Shown: positions 14,911 to 15,807 of the stretch, in pieces | Layout: each line of letters begins with the position of its first letter | Position numbering within the stretch: the first letter of the stretch is position 1 | Assembly: GCA_964492545.1 (NCBI GenBank) | Contig: CAZBKO010000048.1 | Span: 1-15,807, forward strand | DNA length: 15,807 nucleotides | Reading direction: 5' to 3' | Source: RGIG1934 sp964492545 | GTDB lineage: Bacteria > Bacillota > Clostridia > Lachnospirales > Lachnospiraceae | Notes under the pieces: model-generated | What the model was told of the DNA's origin: nothing | What the model saw: only the letters and a program-made list of their open reading frames with translations | Database searches by the model: none | Program-made: the position numbers and the translations under genes

Positions 14911-15807
14911 CAATATCACCACCTTCATCTTCTATTAAAAATCTATCAAAATCACTCTCAAACAACTGATCCTGTTTAATTCTATATTTCTCAAATTCAG
15001 CTTCTGCATGCTGCTTAGCAATCTCTGCTGAAATAGTTCCAGCATTAGTTAAAATTTCTTTCTGAGATAAACGAAGCATTCCTTCAAACTGCTTTCCCCA
15101 ATCTTCCATTGTCATAGGGATTTGCTCTTCCGCTCTCATTTCAGCTAAATCAAGATAAGCATTCACGATTCTGGACATTGCCGTTAATTCCTTTTCTGAT
15201 AAATAATTTTTTGCCACCACTACATCAAATTTCTGTATTTTCCCATCTGGTGCATCTTTCCATGTAGTTAATCCCATATTTTCTTTTTCACTATCTGCCC
15301 GATGATAAATCACTTCCGCTGCAGTTTCTCCGTGAATTGCCCAATGAAGCTGATTTTGTACTTTGGCAAAAAATGCTTTGGTCAAATTTGCTTTCGGATC
15401 ATAATCTATACTGGTAGCATAGATATCCGTAATCTTTTGATAAAATCTTCTCTCTGATAAACGGATTTCACGAATTCTCTGTAACTGTTCTTCAAAATAG
15501 TCTTTTGTAAGTACGGTTCCACCATTTTTCAATCGCTCATCATCCATAGCAAATCCTTTGATGGTATATTCTTCAATCACATCGTTTGCCCATTTTCGAA
15601 ATTGCACTGCTCTCGGAGAATCCACTTTGTTTCCTACTGCAATAATCGCTTTCAAATTGTAATGTTGCGCATTATATGGCTTACCATCACTGGCAGTTAT
15701 TCGAAAAATTCGAACAACTGAATTCTTATCTAGTTCACCTGATTTAAACGCTTTTTGTAAATGATAATTAATTGTATTCACCTTTACATCATAAAGAATT
15801 CCCATCA
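14903..15807 (-). CDS. rhuM: RhuM family protein, 5' end cut by window edge
   Basis: Member of the RhuM (virulence RhuM) family, common in bacterial genomes inside or beside type I restriction-modification operons and on islands; its molecular role is not established. At least 300 residues are present. The visible part opens with a helix-turn-helix-like region (VNTINYHLQKAFKSGELD), then FRITASDGKPYNAQHYNLKAI, the VGNKVDSPRAVQFRKWA segment and IKGFAMDDERLKNGG, all family hallmarks. The methionine at 15805 aligns with an internal position of full-length RhuM, so roughly 30 N-terminal residues probably lie beyond the window. The gene overlaps the hsdS fragment by 8 bp, the arrangement expected in an hsdM-rhuM-hsdS type operon. 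Confidence 0.9.
   Translation of the reverse strand, partial: MGILYDVKVNTINYHLQKAFKSGELDKNSVVRIFRITASDGKPYNAQHYNLKAIIAVGNKVDSPRAVQFRKWANDVIEEYTIKGFAMDDERLKNGGTVLTKDYFEEQLQRIREIRLSERRFYQKITDIYATSIDYDPKANLTKAFFAKVQNQLHWAIHGETAAEVIYHRADSEKENMGLTTWKDAPDGKIQKFDVVVAKNYLSEKELTAMSRIVNAYLDLAEMRAEEQIPMTMEDWGKQFEGMLRLSQKEILTNAGTISAEIAKQHAEAEFEKYRIKQDQLFESDFDRFLIEDEGGDIVE

Overview
The window looks like a chromosome segment of a motile, low-GC anaerobic Firmicute, most likely a Lachnospiraceae (Lachnospira/Roseburia/Agathobacter type). This is inferred from base composition, strong GGAGG-type ribosome sites, a 650-residue flagellin, a DbpA/YxiN-type helicase and an OPT transporter paired with a PqqD-like protein. 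No rRNA, tRNA, CRISPR array, insertion sequence or integrase was seen. No stretch longer than about 300 bases lacks a gene.

Layout: (1) 86-2038, plus strand, a flagellin gene. It faces, with a 4-bp gap, a minus-strand thioredoxin-reductase-like flavoprotein (2043-2951) that has lost both redox cysteines and the NADPH-selecting basic residues. (2) 3174-5421, minus strand, a two-gene operon: an OPT-family peptide transporter followed by a small PqqD-like protein with a probable TTG start, closed by a hairpin terminator. (3) 5625-6155, plus strand, a GNAT acetyltransferase with its own promoter and terminator. (4) 6219-8015, minus strand, an ArsC/Spx-like thioredoxin-fold protein and the DEAD-box helicase DbpA, 3 bp apart. 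(5) 8109-14687, minus strand, a tightly packed group in transcription order: a secreted protein with fibronectin-III-like domains, two ABC half-transporters forming a heterodimeric exporter with one degenerate ATP site, and a membrane-anchored HExxH zinc-protease-like protein. (6) 14680-15807, minus strand, a RhuM-family gene cut by the window edge and a truncated type I restriction specificity gene (hsdS). The hsdS reading frame stops just inside the start of the fibronectin-III gene.

Three things stand out. First, the two thiol/redox-type genes (2951 and 8015) share a roughly 47-bp upstream element ending in a conserved TTTATGGYAGAATCGCCCC block, and one copy contains a perfect CRP/FNR-style palindrome. 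Second, the secreted protein, heterodimeric ABC exporter and membrane zincin form a possible uncharacterised surface or export module. Third, this module is joined directly to a broken hsdS, so its translation signal, and perhaps its transcription, come from a decayed restriction-modification operon. Functional links among these genes are inferences from gene order and motifs.
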